DNA of 64,000 nt from Apostichopus japonicus (Eukaryota > Echinodermata > Holothuroidea > Aspidochirotida > Stichopodidae): assembly GCF_037975245.1 (NCBI RefSeq), contig NC_092574.1, positions 23,625,713 to 23,689,712 of the forward strand. Reading direction: 5' to 3'. Shown here piece after piece: positions 12,010-24,102 of the stretch. The translations under genes and the position numbers were made by a program. The number at the start of each line of letters is the position of its first letter. The stretch's first letter is position 1. The notes under the pieces are model-generated. The model was given only the letters and a program-made list of their open reading frames with translations. It did not search any database and was not told the DNA's origin.

Positions 12010-12107
12010 TATCTAAGCGGAGCGCGACCATGGGTTCGCGCGTAGCGTGGGATTATTTTGGGCAAATATACCTCCCAGATCGCCGGAAATAACACTTCCC
12101 AGACCTA
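12010..12107 (+). repeat. Shared GC-rich core, copy 4
   Basis: TATCTAAGCGGAGCGCGACC...TTCGCGCGTAGCG, then CCTCCCAGATCGCCGG. Compensating changes keep the inverted GC pair (GCGCGA with TCGCGC, where other copies have GCGCCA with TGGCGC). Confidence 0.8.
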
Positions 12108-13104
12108 ATGATGCTCCTAAACCTCCTTAAGTTTTAGATCTCATGGCTTAGAAATTTAGTTTGGAGAAATACATGGGCGTCTGCAGAAAGAAAATCAGGG
12201 ACAAATAATCCAAGTAGACTTATGTTTATACGATCGGTCTGGGGTCCTCTCCCAGAAAACAAATATAGACTGCCGCAAATGCGATTTCCGTCCTATATTT
12301 AACAACTGTGGATAAAATACAATAAACTGAGAACTGCTGCATGTCATTTGCACAATGCTGGATCAAACTGCGCCAAAGTTCAATACAGGGGAACTTGAAA
12401 TGCAGCTATTGGTCAAGACAAATTGGTGGGGCCACGGTATATCATGTCCCCACTACTGCAAAAGTTGGTGGGGACGCGTCCCGCTGTCCTCACCAGGATC
12501 TGCGCCCATGGTTTGGAGGCTGTTTATCGTGGAACGCCATTTTCATGCTCACTGATATGATGTGATATCTGCTGTTTGCTTTACAAATTCGAATAATTTT
12601 GTCACTGTTCCTCTTTCTCTTCCCGTTTTCTTGCCGTATTTTCTACTCCATCCTTTTCTCCTTTTCTCTCTTTCTTCTTTTTCTTTTCCTTCCTTCACCT
12701 CGTTGAAGTTGGCAAGTGTATACAGTTCCAAAGCTATATTCAACAGCAACAAAACGTTATTTTGTGTATGTATGTTGTGGGGTGAAGTTAGCGCTATGAG
12801 CTACAAGTTCCAATGCGCAAGGTGGGGGAAAGGGGCTAGAAATAATGTGTGGGTCAATTCTAACTCGGTTTTCGGTCGTTAATTGTTGATGTAGCCTACC
12901 AGGTAAAAGGTTGAATTGACTTTAACAATTTCAAATTAATAATTTGATTTATTATGCCATTTGGAGCACATAACATAGGCTATAACAGAACATTACTGGC
13001 AAAAACTAGGGGGGGTTGATTGTGTGGGCCAACCCCCCCCTCTTCAAAAAGTGGGGGGTTAAAAAAAACCCAACCCCCCTGTTTCTCCGCCCACTGCTAT
13101 AGCA

Positions 13105-13825
13105 TGGCCATCAATATTGACAAGAACAATTTCGTAACCGAAGAATTACCGAAATAAGTCAATATCATCGAATATCAACATCATCGTTCATTCGTTCATT
13201 CGCTGTTTACTTCGCAACAACTATACAAAGCAAAGAACAAATTGTTATAACATTACAACAATGCTATGAAGAGGAAACCCTGGTGGGCTTGACATGATGA
13301 CCACACCCCCTGAGGAACCAGCGAAAAAGTAGAGAACATTGCGAAATATGTCAGGATGAAAACAGAAAACTTAAGACAAAAAGAAAAGAAACTAAGGAAT
13401 ACAACTATAGCACAACCCACCACTTTCGAGTTCACCCTCCGCCTCCCATAAGATGAGTAATGATGCTCAGTATAAGTTTGAAAGAGTTCGACGTAAAACA
13501 TATCTAAATGATATACGGTAGCGGTTATGTATAGTCTCTAATATGCTAAACGACATGTTAAGCAACATCAGCCCCGATTTGATGTATGCAAAACCGCCTT
13601 TTTTTCCGAAGAACCTAAACTATATATGTTAACATGCGACGTTAATAACAAACGAAAAAGGACATAACATCTGTTCAAGCGTGGTGTGTATTTTAGCTTA
13701 TAGACTAAGTAAACATGTTTTTTTTTAAATATATTATTACTGTTTAAGGTGTGATCTTTTCTTATTCATCAAAAATACAATTCATTTACTTGGTTGTTAA
13801 TTCATTTTAGCTCTCCGTTTGAATG

Positions 13826-13826
<1 letters not shown>
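13105..13826. other. Intergenic stretch, no gene seen
   Basis: AT-rich DNA between the 2-kb hAT-like element and the (TA)n/SINE cluster. Nothing supportable is visible. Confidence 0.45.

Positions 13827-13901
<75 letters not shown>
13827..13901. repeat. (TA)n microsatellite next to a SINE
   Basis: About 37 uninterrupted TA units end exactly where the SINE's distal end begins at 13902. In the SINE's own orientation (minus) the tract is the 3' tail. Confidence 0.95.
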
Positions 13902-13905
<4 letters not shown>

Positions 13906-14093
13906 AAATCCAGAACAGTGAAAATATTCCAGCCTCCACAGGGATTCGAACCCGGGCTTCCCGCTCTGTACCCAAACACCCTAACCACTAGGCTATGGAC
14001 GCTGGTTGTATGTCCAGAGGTTCGAAACCGGCAAGGAAGGTCGTAATTCCACGTCTGTAGGCGTTTGTCACCTGTATCGAACAATACTAGTTC
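13902..14093 (-). mobile_element. tRNA-derived SINE, family B, copy 1
   Basis: Read on the minus strand. About 90 bases of head (AACTAGTATTGTTCGATACAG..., a TTACGACCTTCC block, GGTTTCGAACCTCTGG) precede a 71-base tRNA-like unit (14002-13932) with A box TAGCCTAGTGGTTAGGG and B box GGTTCGAATCC. A short 3' part ending CTGTTCTGGATTTTCC and the (TA)n tract follow. The acceptor arm still pairs with one mismatch but the anticodon arm is degraded, so it is not a functional tRNA. Confidence 0.85.
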
Positions 14094-14272
14094 TGTTATT
14101 TATAAATATATATATATATCGCAGGTAGTGCTTTATATTCACAGTCATACGGTGTGCTAATTACCATAACACCCTTTCAGTTTTCATCCAAATTGTCAAT
14201 TAATTATTTCAAAATAACTAGCTCTGCATGTGCTTAACCAAGTTAAGTCGCTACGTGTAGAGCCTAAAAGGG

Positions 14273-14334
14273 AAAACAAACTGTCTTGGGTCATTCGAAT
14301 TAAGAAAACAAACTGTCTTAGGTCATTCGAATTA
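14273..14334. repeat. Direct 32-bp duplication
   Basis: Two adjacent units start AAAACAAACTGTCTT and end TCATTCGAATTA. They differ at one base (GGG versus AGG). Confidence 0.9.
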
Positions 14335-16785
14335 AAAACGAAAGAAAAGAAAAAGAATTGCAAGTTATCGACACCAAATTTTGAGGTTTTGTGTACACAA
14401 AGCTTGCCTTGATCTTTGTAAAAAGTTAATCACTTGTGTTAATGAAAAACGGATAAAAGTAAATACTAAGCTATATGCTCCTATTTGAAAGGTGAGAGAT
14501 TTGACTGCATCGTTCCTAACCGAACACTCGTAAATTAATACGAATCAGTGAGTTTTCACACAAGCTTATATCGCCTCCATCGATTTTAACTCCGGCATGA
14601 AACAACGTGTAATTGGACTCTTCAAGAAATATTTGTGGAAATATTTCAAGGACGACTTTAAAAGACACAGAATTGATGTTTTATATCTTGTTAGATTGAT
14701 TTAGTATCATTTCTATCATAGCTATTATTATATTTTTTAATGAACAAAATGAAAATATATTAAAAATTGTATTATGATGCACAATGTATATACATGGCTA
14801 ACATAAGATCCTGACAAAACAAGTTCAAAGCTTCATATACGCAAGGGGAAACACTCTCAGCCAATGCAGTACTATTACAGTTAATCAAACGTTAATATTG
14901 TCAATGTATAAAATAATATGCATTAATTGAGCTTACAATATACAAAACAATCAAAGTTTATCAACTGAAGGATAATAGAGGAATACATATAAAGTAAATA
15001 TTTGGATAAATCCAAAATATTACTACTCGTTCCGCAGAAAACAATATAGTCTACCCTGACTCGGTGCTGGCTTCACGTAGTCACAATAGTGGCATATGAT
15101 ATGTGGACCCCGCATTTTCAATGGCCCCACGCTAAATGCTTGCAAGCTAGCTATCCGATCCCATTCAGTGACTCTTCACTTGCTCTACTACTGTAGATCT
15201 ACAAGTAAACTGCCTTCAACTTTTATGAACAACTGGGTATTTAAGGTTAGCAATATTAGCCAATTATCACCTTAAATTGGGGTTATTATTTATTATTTAT
15301 TTATTATTATTAACACAGTAATTAATGGGAGTGTGGAATCTATGTGATGGACAACGCAAAAACATTTGAAACTGAAGTCATATAGGCGCCGCACAAAGAT
15401 CATTTGAAAACGAAATCGAACGCGCCTTCGCTGAATGCTTAAGGCCCCGTTGACTAGCCTAATCTTGCCATGTCCTGACAAAATACCACGACAATGCCAT
15501 TGGCAAAACCCAATACATACACAATAGTAACGTGAAATGCACAAAAGAAAACACAATAATGAAATAAGCAAAGCTATTGTTCTTGACTGAGCTGAATATA
15601 ATACAAAATGTATATTGAATATAAATAACTAACTTCAACACAATATACACCTCATGTCTATTATTAGTCCAGGTTGTATTTCTTTAACACTTTCAATTTT
15701 TGAGAAAAGGGGTCAAATGACCTTGCAAATTATTCAGGTTCATCATTTAAAGTGATTGTACTATATGTAGTGCTACAAGCAAAATGCAGTGGGCAAACAT
15801 GATACTATATTTATGGCCTCAACCAATATATTAATAAGGTAATGCAAGATTACGATGGACCAACGACATTGAATATCATCTAAGGGTGCTCTGTCGTTTA
15901 TAGGAAGTTAAAATAACTGTATAAAATAATGGATTGATATTTTACTGATAATGTGTGCACTGAGGAGCCGGTGGCATCATCAAAAGAACATTTAAGAAGC
16001 GTTCCATAGAGTTAACATACTTTGAAGGGGAATATCTTCCAAACCAGTTATAGTTATAGAAACATTACTAGAGCTCAATTTTTTCGTTTGTCTTTGAACC
16101 ATAGAACAACAAGACTGAAATTCTGCCTCAAGTCGTTAATATTTGCGCTATTATATCTTTCCTTTGGGTTGAGGTGGATACATTGGTGGCCCATGGTGAC
16201 AAGGGGAAGGGGGGGGGGGCGTGGAGTACTACACAAGAAGGGAAGCAAATGCAATTTTATAAGCATATTTAATTCACGACTGAATGATTTGTTTCGTAGT
16301 GATATGTAACATTGTCGGTTTTCAAGTAACTCATCAAGTCCAAGCTAGTTTTCAGCCTATTCTGAGCATTGATTCTGAGAGGTGAGGGTCTGATGGTTAG
16401 TGGCTCTGTCCTCCTGGACGTTCCTAGGTGGGCCAAAGGGATTGCGAACTGTTGACCTATAACACGGCTCTCGTAGACCAATAAACAGGTAATGTTCACA
16501 GAATCAGTCTATTTCGTCACCTTAGCCGGCCACACACTGCCCGATTGAGCGCCGACCGACTCCAATGGGACCGTCTATAGACACGTGTTCAACACTTACA
16601 ATCATGTTCTTTTCCCGAGAGCAGAACCTGTCCGAGATAATTACCCAGGTTCCTTCACGTGGTTTTATCAAGATTTTTGTTATTTCAAAATTATGTAAGA
16701 TGACAGTCGTAAAGGAACGTATACCGACTAATGTACTTAATAGTAATAATGCTGCACGACAACACAAGAGTGAACGTTGTGTATA
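14335..16785. other. Intergenic stretch, no gene seen
   Basis: AT-rich to about 16380, then a more GC-balanced patch (16380-16700) with open frames on both strands. That patch has no convincing splice signals or recognisable protein. A G-run lies at 16209-16218. Confidence 0.4.
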
Positions 16786-16793
16786 GCAGCGGT

Positions 16794-17134
16794 CAGTGGC
16801 GGAGCGTCCATACAGTCAGGGGCGGATGCCCCCCCCCCCCTGACGGACTCAAATGGACTGCTGGCGCCCTTTTCAGCTTTTTACCACTTTTTACTTATTC
16901 GCGATTATTGACTTTTTTACTGCGCTCTCATCTACCTATTGACATTTGTCACATTATCTGCAAATTAGCAAGGCCCGGAAAGGGTCATTTCCGGCGATCT
17001 AGGGAGTATCTTTACTCAAAAAAAAGTATGTACGCTCCGCGCCAACCTGTGGTGGCGCTCCGCATAGATAGTGTCGAAAGCGCCCCTACAGACCATTCTC
17101 GCCCCCCTGACCAAAACCCTTAGCTCCGCCACTG
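16794..17134. mobile_element. Non-autonomous hAT-like element with perfect 8-bp target duplication
   Basis: This 341-base element has exact 12-base terminal inverted repeats, CAGTGGCGGAGC...GCTCCGCCACTG. It is flanked by GCAGCGGT at 16786-16793 and again at 17135-17142. It has no coding capacity. The GC-rich core is inside on the minus strand (17070-16969). The termini resemble those of the 11145-13096 element but differ from those of 7950-8244. Confidence 0.85.
16969..17070 (-). repeat. Shared GC-rich core, copy 5
   Basis: On the minus strand it starts TATCTATGCGGAGCGCCACC, then GGTTGGCGCGGAGCG, CTCCCTAGATCGCCGG and ends GGGCCTTG. Confidence 0.85.
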
Positions 17135-17142
17135 GCAGCGGT

Positions 17143-20100
17143 CGGAATCTTTTAGGCCCTTGACACAGAGAGAGAGAGCCAAGACTCATCATCCACCAAA
17201 CACTCATCGTTAAGAATCCATGCTAACAATGCATGAAAACTATAGCTAGGGCAGTATGGACTTGATGTTTAAAAAATAGTAATTGTAACAATCAAACAAA
17301 GAAAGAAAACTTAATCGATCTCCGTCAACAATCTCTGAAACATCTGGAAAATTCATACGACCCACCAAAAAATAGTTCGCTACCCACATTTTAGTTCGCG
17401 ACCCACATTTTGTATAAGTTTCCGTGCTTTAGCCGACGTTACCAAAATGTAACCAAACAAAATAATGGAGCCGTGCGTGGCATATCAATGATCTCGTGTG
17501 TTATATATTGCTAAACAACTTGTTGGGGTTTACAAGATGATGCAATCTTATATTATCTAGTTTGGATTATTTGAAATTATTTTTAAGTACCGAATATAGA
17601 ACTGCAACTGCAGACATATACCACATATAACTTCCTTCATTTGTTCATACACAATTTGGAACTTGTTTATACGGTATGTGTATTCATTTGCCAATACTTT
17701 AAACTAAACACGTTCAACACAGTTAAACGACGGAGCGGACGATTTTTCTTGCAACATCTGTAAACTAATATCAATCGAACAATTTTGTAGTCTAAAGCAC
17801 AGGATCCTGAGCAGACTTTCGATTTCACGCCCCCACCCCCCCCCCCCACAAAAAAAAAACTAAATAGGCACGCTAAATCCCTGGTGGTTGAAGGGAATAT
17901 CTCTTGGACGAATACCTTTATCTGTTTACTGCTAAATTTCTTTCCTATATATCTTGATACGTTTTGAACTTTTGTTAGTATTTTATAAGATTTGATCTTG
18001 ATTTTGAACATCATGAACTTCGTCAAAATCAGTTGTTTTACAAAATAATAGTAACGAATCAGTCAGCTAAGCGGGATGATATCGTAACCATTTCACTCAT
18101 ATTTAAAAAACAGAACAATCCCAAGTCGAAAGTACAAGGACACCCAAGTATGCTACATAATTATAGTCAAATAGTGTTAATCATACGTAGATGTATAATA
18201 AGCATAATATAACACTCTAAAAACAGTTGCGCAAATATTTTACCCATCACTAGGTATGTATAGGGCTCTTTATGTATGGCAACCAAATTTGAGGCAAGTT
18301 TTGCCACTAAACAAGATCAAACGAAGACGTGATCTACGATTTGAATATTTCTCCGCCTGACGGGGGCCACTTCTGGGTGTTTTCCCGGTCCCGGTATATG
18401 ACTGTCCTCATGGCCTCTATCCGTTATCACAGAATATTCTGAACCAAGTTGGCCCTGCCTGGTTACAAACTGACGCCCAGGCAACAACCACTTCGACCTC
18501 GTTACGATGAAAAGCGGAAGTACAAAACACACAATTATAGGTCTCAATTACCTTGATTTACCTGGAACTGTGTATATACCCTATATCATGCATGGAAGTG
18601 TAGCAACGCGAGTTGTGTTTTGTACTTTTGAAGTCCACACTATAGACATAATACAGATAGGGTCTTCAGTTTATACTATTGTTTGTTTAGGACTCCCATC
18701 AATAGATTGTGTGGGCTTCTTTATAGGTGAATAATGGTATTCAAGTGCCAATCAGCTTAGGCAAAGGAGCCTTTTCCGAAAACTTATCACCGTGGTAACC
18801 AACTCAAAATACACGTATAATAGTTAACAAGCTATCGGTAATACCGACGTAAAAAAAAATGCATGTACATATAACAATAGCCTATGTGGGAATCGCGTGG
18901 CCGAGATAACATGCTCAGTAACCATGGTAGCTCATGTCATTTCCGGTTATAACAATATATAGGATATTTATTATATTAAGTTCCGGTGCTATGCATGCAA
19001 AGATTAAACATAATATATATGTCTGGTAGAATGAATAGTGATAAATATAGTAGGCCTATTATATATTTTAAAATATGCTTACATCATTTGGGTCGAGGTT
19101 CCATTCCGTACTTCGCACATCTGATTTTAACAATATACATAATCAACAGCTTACACGTTAAGTGTTTTAATTATTGTCTGGTAGACTAATTAGTGACAAG
19201 TATAGTATTCTCATGACGAAATGAGCGCGCAAATTGAAAGTGACCAGAAAGTAAAGTCACACATGCACACACACACGCACACACATGGTACACTCAAAAA
19301 CACGTTAGGTATAGTGATGGGGTCATTTGAATGTCCAGCCAGGTCACCGAAATGAATATTCAAAATGGCATGTTGTGACTGCATTAGTAAAATTTGCCTA
19401 TTCAATGCTATATCTTATGTAAATATGGCATGTCCATGTTAAGTAAACGATATACGGTACAATTCCTGTACCTCCCAATCCTGCCACAACTGACCGTGAC
19501 ATCTGAACAGTAAATGTAAGTTGTTGACTTTGCTGGTCAAAGTGTTTTCTCTTATGAAAGAATGTGTGAACAAGTATAACTATAGAGACCTATAGCTACT
19601 GCACACATCATGATTATAGTTATTTATACTATGCTATAGTTATACAGACATATCTCGTTAATAGTTTGCGGAGAATCTCGGGTTCATTAATCTGATTTTC
19701 ACTGTACGAAAATAGGTAACGCTCAAATGTATATAGCCTATACTTTAATTGAACTGCTTTCTGTTATAACTATACTAACGGTCGAATTCTGTCTCTGTTA
19801 ACATAAAAGTCAATCATTTGAATGCTGTCAAGACCACCCCCCCCCCCCCCAAGTCGCCTTACCTGTCTTTTCCTGATATTTTCAATAGGAACCGTCTACA
19901 AAGTATCCAACCAAATACTTCACTTTTGATTTTGTGTGTTGTTCAAATTAAGCTCTAGTGTTACGTTCTTTAAAGGATGACGGGAGCATGAAGTATAATA
20001 TGTGTCCCTCTCGATAAAACTGTGTACATAATTCTGTAATTTCTGTTAAAAGTCTCAAGTATATAGTGCTTCTTCTTAATACTGCACGAATCCGCTTACG

Positions 20101-21700
20101 ACTGTTAGACATTGGCCACACTATAGGCCTATACTGTTATAACCAGTCATATCCTTACGGTGTTCATAGCCTAAGTTATTTCAGGACACATGTATTATTG
20201 TGAGAAAGAAAGGAAACAAAATGAAATATTGAAAATGCTTATCTTAACATTCAATCCCGAGTCAAATGCAGAGAATTAAAAAAAAAATGTAAAAAAGAAC
20301 GGAAAAATTACTCAAATCATGGTTGTAGGCGAGATAATTCGTTTATCATTTGACATCCGAACAGAAAGCGAGAACAGAAAAAAAGGCAAACAAAACTGCC
20401 GTTAGAGGATTAACGTTTTCAAGCCCTCTTTTTAAAAAAAATATTCAATTTAATTGATAGATTTTATATTATACATTGGTCTGCATGCAAAAAGACTATG
20501 TCATAAAACAAACCATCTTTATATATTCTCATTATTTTATTTTAACGAGTCATAATTCCTATATTAATTAACAAATTAGTAGACATTCATTAGAGATTCA
20601 TGTAGTGTTTCGCTTAGGATAAGTGTAAACCCCCTATTTATTATTATTATTATGTCCTGTTTATTACGTCAACATTTATCACAGTCTACTGATTCGGAAA
20701 TGAGTTAATATTTGAATTATGAAAATGTTGACGCCTAGTTTCAGCTATGGATTGTTGCCAAAACTGTTTTGTTCTTGGACACGTAAGACAATACGACAAA
20801 ACCACGTTCCATGCCTACCCACATAGTCACCGAACCAGTCATAAAATGACTGAAATTGTCAGGCTCTCTCTCTCTCTCTTACCGAAGTATACAGACATGT
20901 AAACAAACGAACACATTTTTCTTCTTTTACTTTGTATCGGATTGATAAGTAAATATAGTAGGCTAGGTTTGTCTTCCCCGCGATACAATAGGCTAGACCG
21001 TAGATCACAAGCTTGTATATCACGCACTTGTCATTTTCGTGATTCTCAAATATGTTAGTGGTGAATCTATTGTAAAGCAATATAAGGACTGGAAAAGCAA
21101 ACAAGGTTTTTTTTTCCCCCTCACATTTCAACGATCGTCACGGCCTCTAACAAACTCAGAAAACATGAATGACGCAGTCTGGTCTGGACGGTCAAGTGAA
21201 ACGACATCCCCGGTTATTTACGGGACCCAGTGTCATTTAGGGGGCCTACGGTCATTTATGGCCCGGGGTCATTTAGGGGGCCCGCCGGGGTATCTGTATA
21301 GGTATGGACTGGATATGGATTTCCGTCCACATTAAAAAAAAAAAAAACTTTTGTGAATGTAACCTAAATTTAAGAAGACTTTATAGAGCGGGCACGTTTA
21401 CTTAACTTTGCGATTGGCCTCTAGCTCTCGACGCACCCGCATTTGTCAATTGCGTAGCTTTGAGTAATATTTTGCTACCGATGGAAAAGGGATCAAGAGA
21501 TATATTAGTGCAATATGAAGGCGAGGGAGAGGATGGGTGACCACTTACTACCTACTTCGTAGTTTTAATGATCGACACCATGTCCATTGTCAAGTGAACC
21601 AAGCTGGCCGAAGGAATGACTCTTTAACTCAGTGCCACCGGATATGTGTTTGTTTGGTGACGTCTTCTTTTAGACATCATCTTAGACCGAAACAGTAACG
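17143..21700. other. Intergenic stretch, no gene seen
   Basis: AT-rich DNA with minor repeats: a 20-bp duplication of GTTCGCGACCCACATTTT type (17373-17412), an (AC)n tract (about 19262-19286), (CT)n at 20863-20878 and a GGTCATTTAGGGG-type repeat (21226-21285). A GC-rich open frame on the minus strand near 18317-18547 has no ATG start and is stopped immediately upstream. I did not call it. Confidence 0.4.
21226..21285. repeat. Short GTCATTTAGGGGGCC-type direct repeats
   Basis: Three imperfect units contain GTCATTTA followed by GGGGGCC or GGCCC in a locally very GC-rich stretch. Confidence 0.7.
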
Positions 21701-21714
21701 AACTGTTTGTGTCG

Positions 21715-21787
21715 GCTATAACGGGATTCGAATCAGTGACCTTTTGTTTGCAATCCGTGCTCTCTACCAACTGGACAGTACCTATAG
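21715..21787 (-). repeat. tRNA-like sequence, probably a SINE head or decayed tRNA
   Basis: On the minus strand GGCTATA at one end pairs perfectly with TATAGCC at the other. Between them are CCAGTTGGTAGAGAGC (A-box-like), GGATTGCAAACAA where the anticodon arm should be, and GATTCGAATCCC (B-box-like). The spacing before the D arm is four bases too long and the T stem does not pair well. I treat it as tRNA-derived, not a working tRNA. Confidence 0.45.
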
Positions 21788-22012
21788 CCCTTGTTGATCT
21801 ATCCAACAAATTTAGTTTGTGGCGACCCCGACGTTCTTCTGTTGAGCTATATCCAGCCATTAGTTGATGAGGATCCCGATCTTTGCTCTTTCCCAGTTGG
21901 TTTATAATTTCCCAGTCAATTTTCCGTTGTTCATCGAGTCATAAAAATATCTCGTTTACAATCCGTGTTCTGTCCTTCCTGTACTGTATTTTTCGTTCAA
22001 TGATTCGGAACT

Positions 22013-22200
22013 TGGGTGGGTAGGGGACGGTGGGAGTGAGTCCGAGCTCTTAGCGCGTTCAACGATTCGCCCTTTGTACCCACTGATCCTGATCAACGGG
22101 ATCTTGGGCGGGGTAGGGGACGGTGGGAGTGAGTCCGAGCTCTTTGCGCGTTCAACGATTCGCCCTTTATATATACTACTGATCCTGATTAACGGGATTC
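22013..22200. repeat. Tandem duplication of a roughly 91-bp unit
   Basis: Two adjacent copies each contain GTAGGGGACGGTGGGAGTGA, GTCCGAGCTCTT, GCGCGTTCAACGATTCGCCC and end CTGATCCTGATYAACGGGAT. The copies are about 90% alike, with a short TATATATA expansion in the second. Confidence 0.9.
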
Positions 22201-22481
22201 TGTACTTCTGTTTTTTTTTCTGGTTTATTTTGAATACTGGGGCTGTTTGTTCTGTCCCTTTTAAAAGACATCCGCGTCCCGTCATAAATAGCTGAACTTC
22301 AATTACGATGAATGGAGTGCCTTTATACATTCTTTGTATATATAAACAGTCAAATGCGTCGGTACACTACATGTCCTTCCGTTTACAGTGTTAGGACGTG
22401 AAATGGTGGAATTTGCTTGAAAGAGACATGCTTGCCTCCAAGAGATCTGCTCTCAGTGATAAATCTCATACCCGCAGAGCC

Positions 22482-22548
22482 CAGAGCCCGTATAGATGTC
22501 TATGTACGGCTCTGGTCCGTTCTAGAGTTCCTTTATAGAGGAACTCTA
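22482..22548. other. Two adjacent perfect or near-perfect hairpins
   Basis: CAGAGCCCGT (22482-22491) pairs with ACGGCTCTG (22506-22514). TAGAGTTCC (22523-22531) pairs with GGAACTCTA (22540-22548) over an 8-base loop. The function is unknown; it could be a MITE remnant or a structured RNA. Confidence 0.5.
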
Positions 22549-23615
22549 ATTGGTCCATGTAGACACCGCCCTCATTTTCCTGAGCATGTGCATTTCAGTT
22601 GCTTCATCAAATTGGTTACCTTACGACATACCCCCTGACAACTAGATGAAGGACATGTAGCTATATGCTTGTACATGTGAAACTCATGTCTCTGTTTACT
22701 ATCAATTTATGACTGTACTTCCTCATAGTAACGGCTAAATGTTCTTATTGGTCGGATTTTTGGATGGTGGGGTGGGATGGGGGTGAGCCTGAGGTTGTGT
22801 GTGGGCTTGACAAGTCAGAAAAACAAAAACGCTTCAATCATCTTTTATTCCTGTGTAATTTCTGATCCCTCATGAATATTCGAGTTATAGATTGACAAGT
22901 TTCTTTTGCCTCTGCTGAACCGCTATCGCTTTGTCATTTGTTTTAAAACTTTCACCCTCACAAGTGTAACGATATTTAATCACAGATTAATCAATAAAGC
23001 GTTAAGAAAGATAACGCGTAGATTAAGGGGGTCAGGTGGGACAGGCAAAGACCCTATACAAAATATAATGAAAAATGTTTAAAAAACAAAAAAACAAAAC
23101 AAATTATGTTGCAAATATTAAAACAACTTTTAGTTATATTTACCATGAATGACCCCTTAAAGTTAACAATCAATAGGTAAATTATCAAGTTGTAACTGAA
23201 CAGGTGAAATTTTACAGATACTAGTTAAAAGTCTACAGATATCACACAGGCTTACGAGTGTCGTAAATAATGTCTGAAAAATAGCTATAACAATTGCTTA
23301 AATTTTACGTCCTGTTACTTTTCATACTCTTGCGAATTTTGAGTGGGCGAATCTCTCGTGAATAGTGTGGGAAAATCAGTACATCAATTGCACCCTATCC
23401 ATTGAGACTGCGTATTACTGTCATCACGTTTAAACCACTATGTATTATTATAAAAAAATAGCCATAGTGCATCGTCAAGACTAATCAACCTTTCATTCTT
23501 TTAAAATGCACACACACAAAAAAGTCAAGGTTAACCCAAAACGGCTATCTGAATAGTTAACCGTTGACTAGTATTTCGTGAGTGAGAAAAAACAAAACAG
23601 CTGATAAATGTTTAC

Positions 23616-23979
23616 ACCCGTAACCCCGCCTATTAATGAATATGCATAATCAATGCAGCACTCACTTGCACTTACGAACCTGATGGGTTTAAAGTTATTG
23701 AGTTGGAGTCGAGTAGCAAAGATTAGACGAGTCGCGTCGACATATCATATATACACACAGTGTAGTATAGAACGGTTCATTCATTCAAACAATCCACTGC
23801 AACCTGCAGGGTACCACTTCATGTAGGCGGGACGTCCAGGTTTGAGCTATACGTTGCTCAGGAAGCTTCTTTATCATAGTTCTTTGGTCTCTTAAATAAG
23901 TTTCCTAATGTTTCATCACTCAAGGAAAGTGAAATTATACGTATAAGTCGAAAAACACCGACAATATTTTGTTGTCATT
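23616..23979 (+). promoter_or_regulatory. Candidate promoter and 5' UTR of the KLF5-like gene
   Basis: Visible elements are a GC box-like CCCCGCC at 23624-23630, a POU dimer-type ATGAATATGCAT at 23636-23647 and a CATATATAC TATA-like stretch at 23746-23754. Initiator-like TCATTC repeats follow near 23778-23788. An in-frame TAA at 23944-23946 shows that the ORF cannot extend far upstream of the ATG unless a 5' intron intervenes. The start site itself is inferred, not seen. Confidence 0.35.
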
Positions 23980-24102
23980 ATGGCGCAAACGATGGGAATA
24001 GAACCGGAGATGTCCTCGCTTTTCTCCCATGGAGGCTTACAGTTGATTGATGATGACCTTTCTCTTCGACTAAGTCCTCTCGGTGACTGGCAAGATGAAG
24101 AC
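23980..24102 (+). CDS. KLF5: KLF5-like gene, coding exon 1
   Basis: This exon has 41 codons starting [13 protein letters not shown] and ending DWQDED, with a GTGAGT donor at 24103. Its end is acidic and joins in phase 0 with the acidic start of exon 2 ([12 protein letters not shown]). That, the strong start context and the consensus donor are the evidence for linking it to the gene. Confidence 0.8.

Larger units (their letters stand above)
11145..13096. mobile_element. About 1.95-kb non-autonomous hAT-like element with perfect 8-bp target duplication
   Basis: The left end is CAGTGGCGGAGATTTC. The right end, read inward on the other strand, is CAGTGGGCGGAGAAAC, the same apart from one inserted G and small differences. 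The flanks are CTATAGCA at 11137-11144 and again at 13097-13104. Inside are three direct copies of the GC-rich core (11230, 11391, 12010). The second and third are each preceded by a degraded element start (CAGGGGCGTATGCAGG at 11347, CATGGGCGCAGATC near 11955), so the left part looks like a tandemly repeated 5' end. There is no transposase open frame. The right end is a C/G-rich hairpin-like region (13010-13080). Confidence 0.75.

Noticed and set aside
13797-14084. Open frames through the (TA)n tract (Ile-Tyr repeats)
   Set aside because: They are a by-product of the dinucleotide repeat and the tRNA-derived SINE.
18317-18547. GC-rich 76-codon minus-strand open frame with a hydrophobic start and possible dibasic sites
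   Set aside because: Its first codon is TTG, a stop lies immediately upstream, and no acceptor or ATG supports it, so a secreted-peptide reading is not justified.
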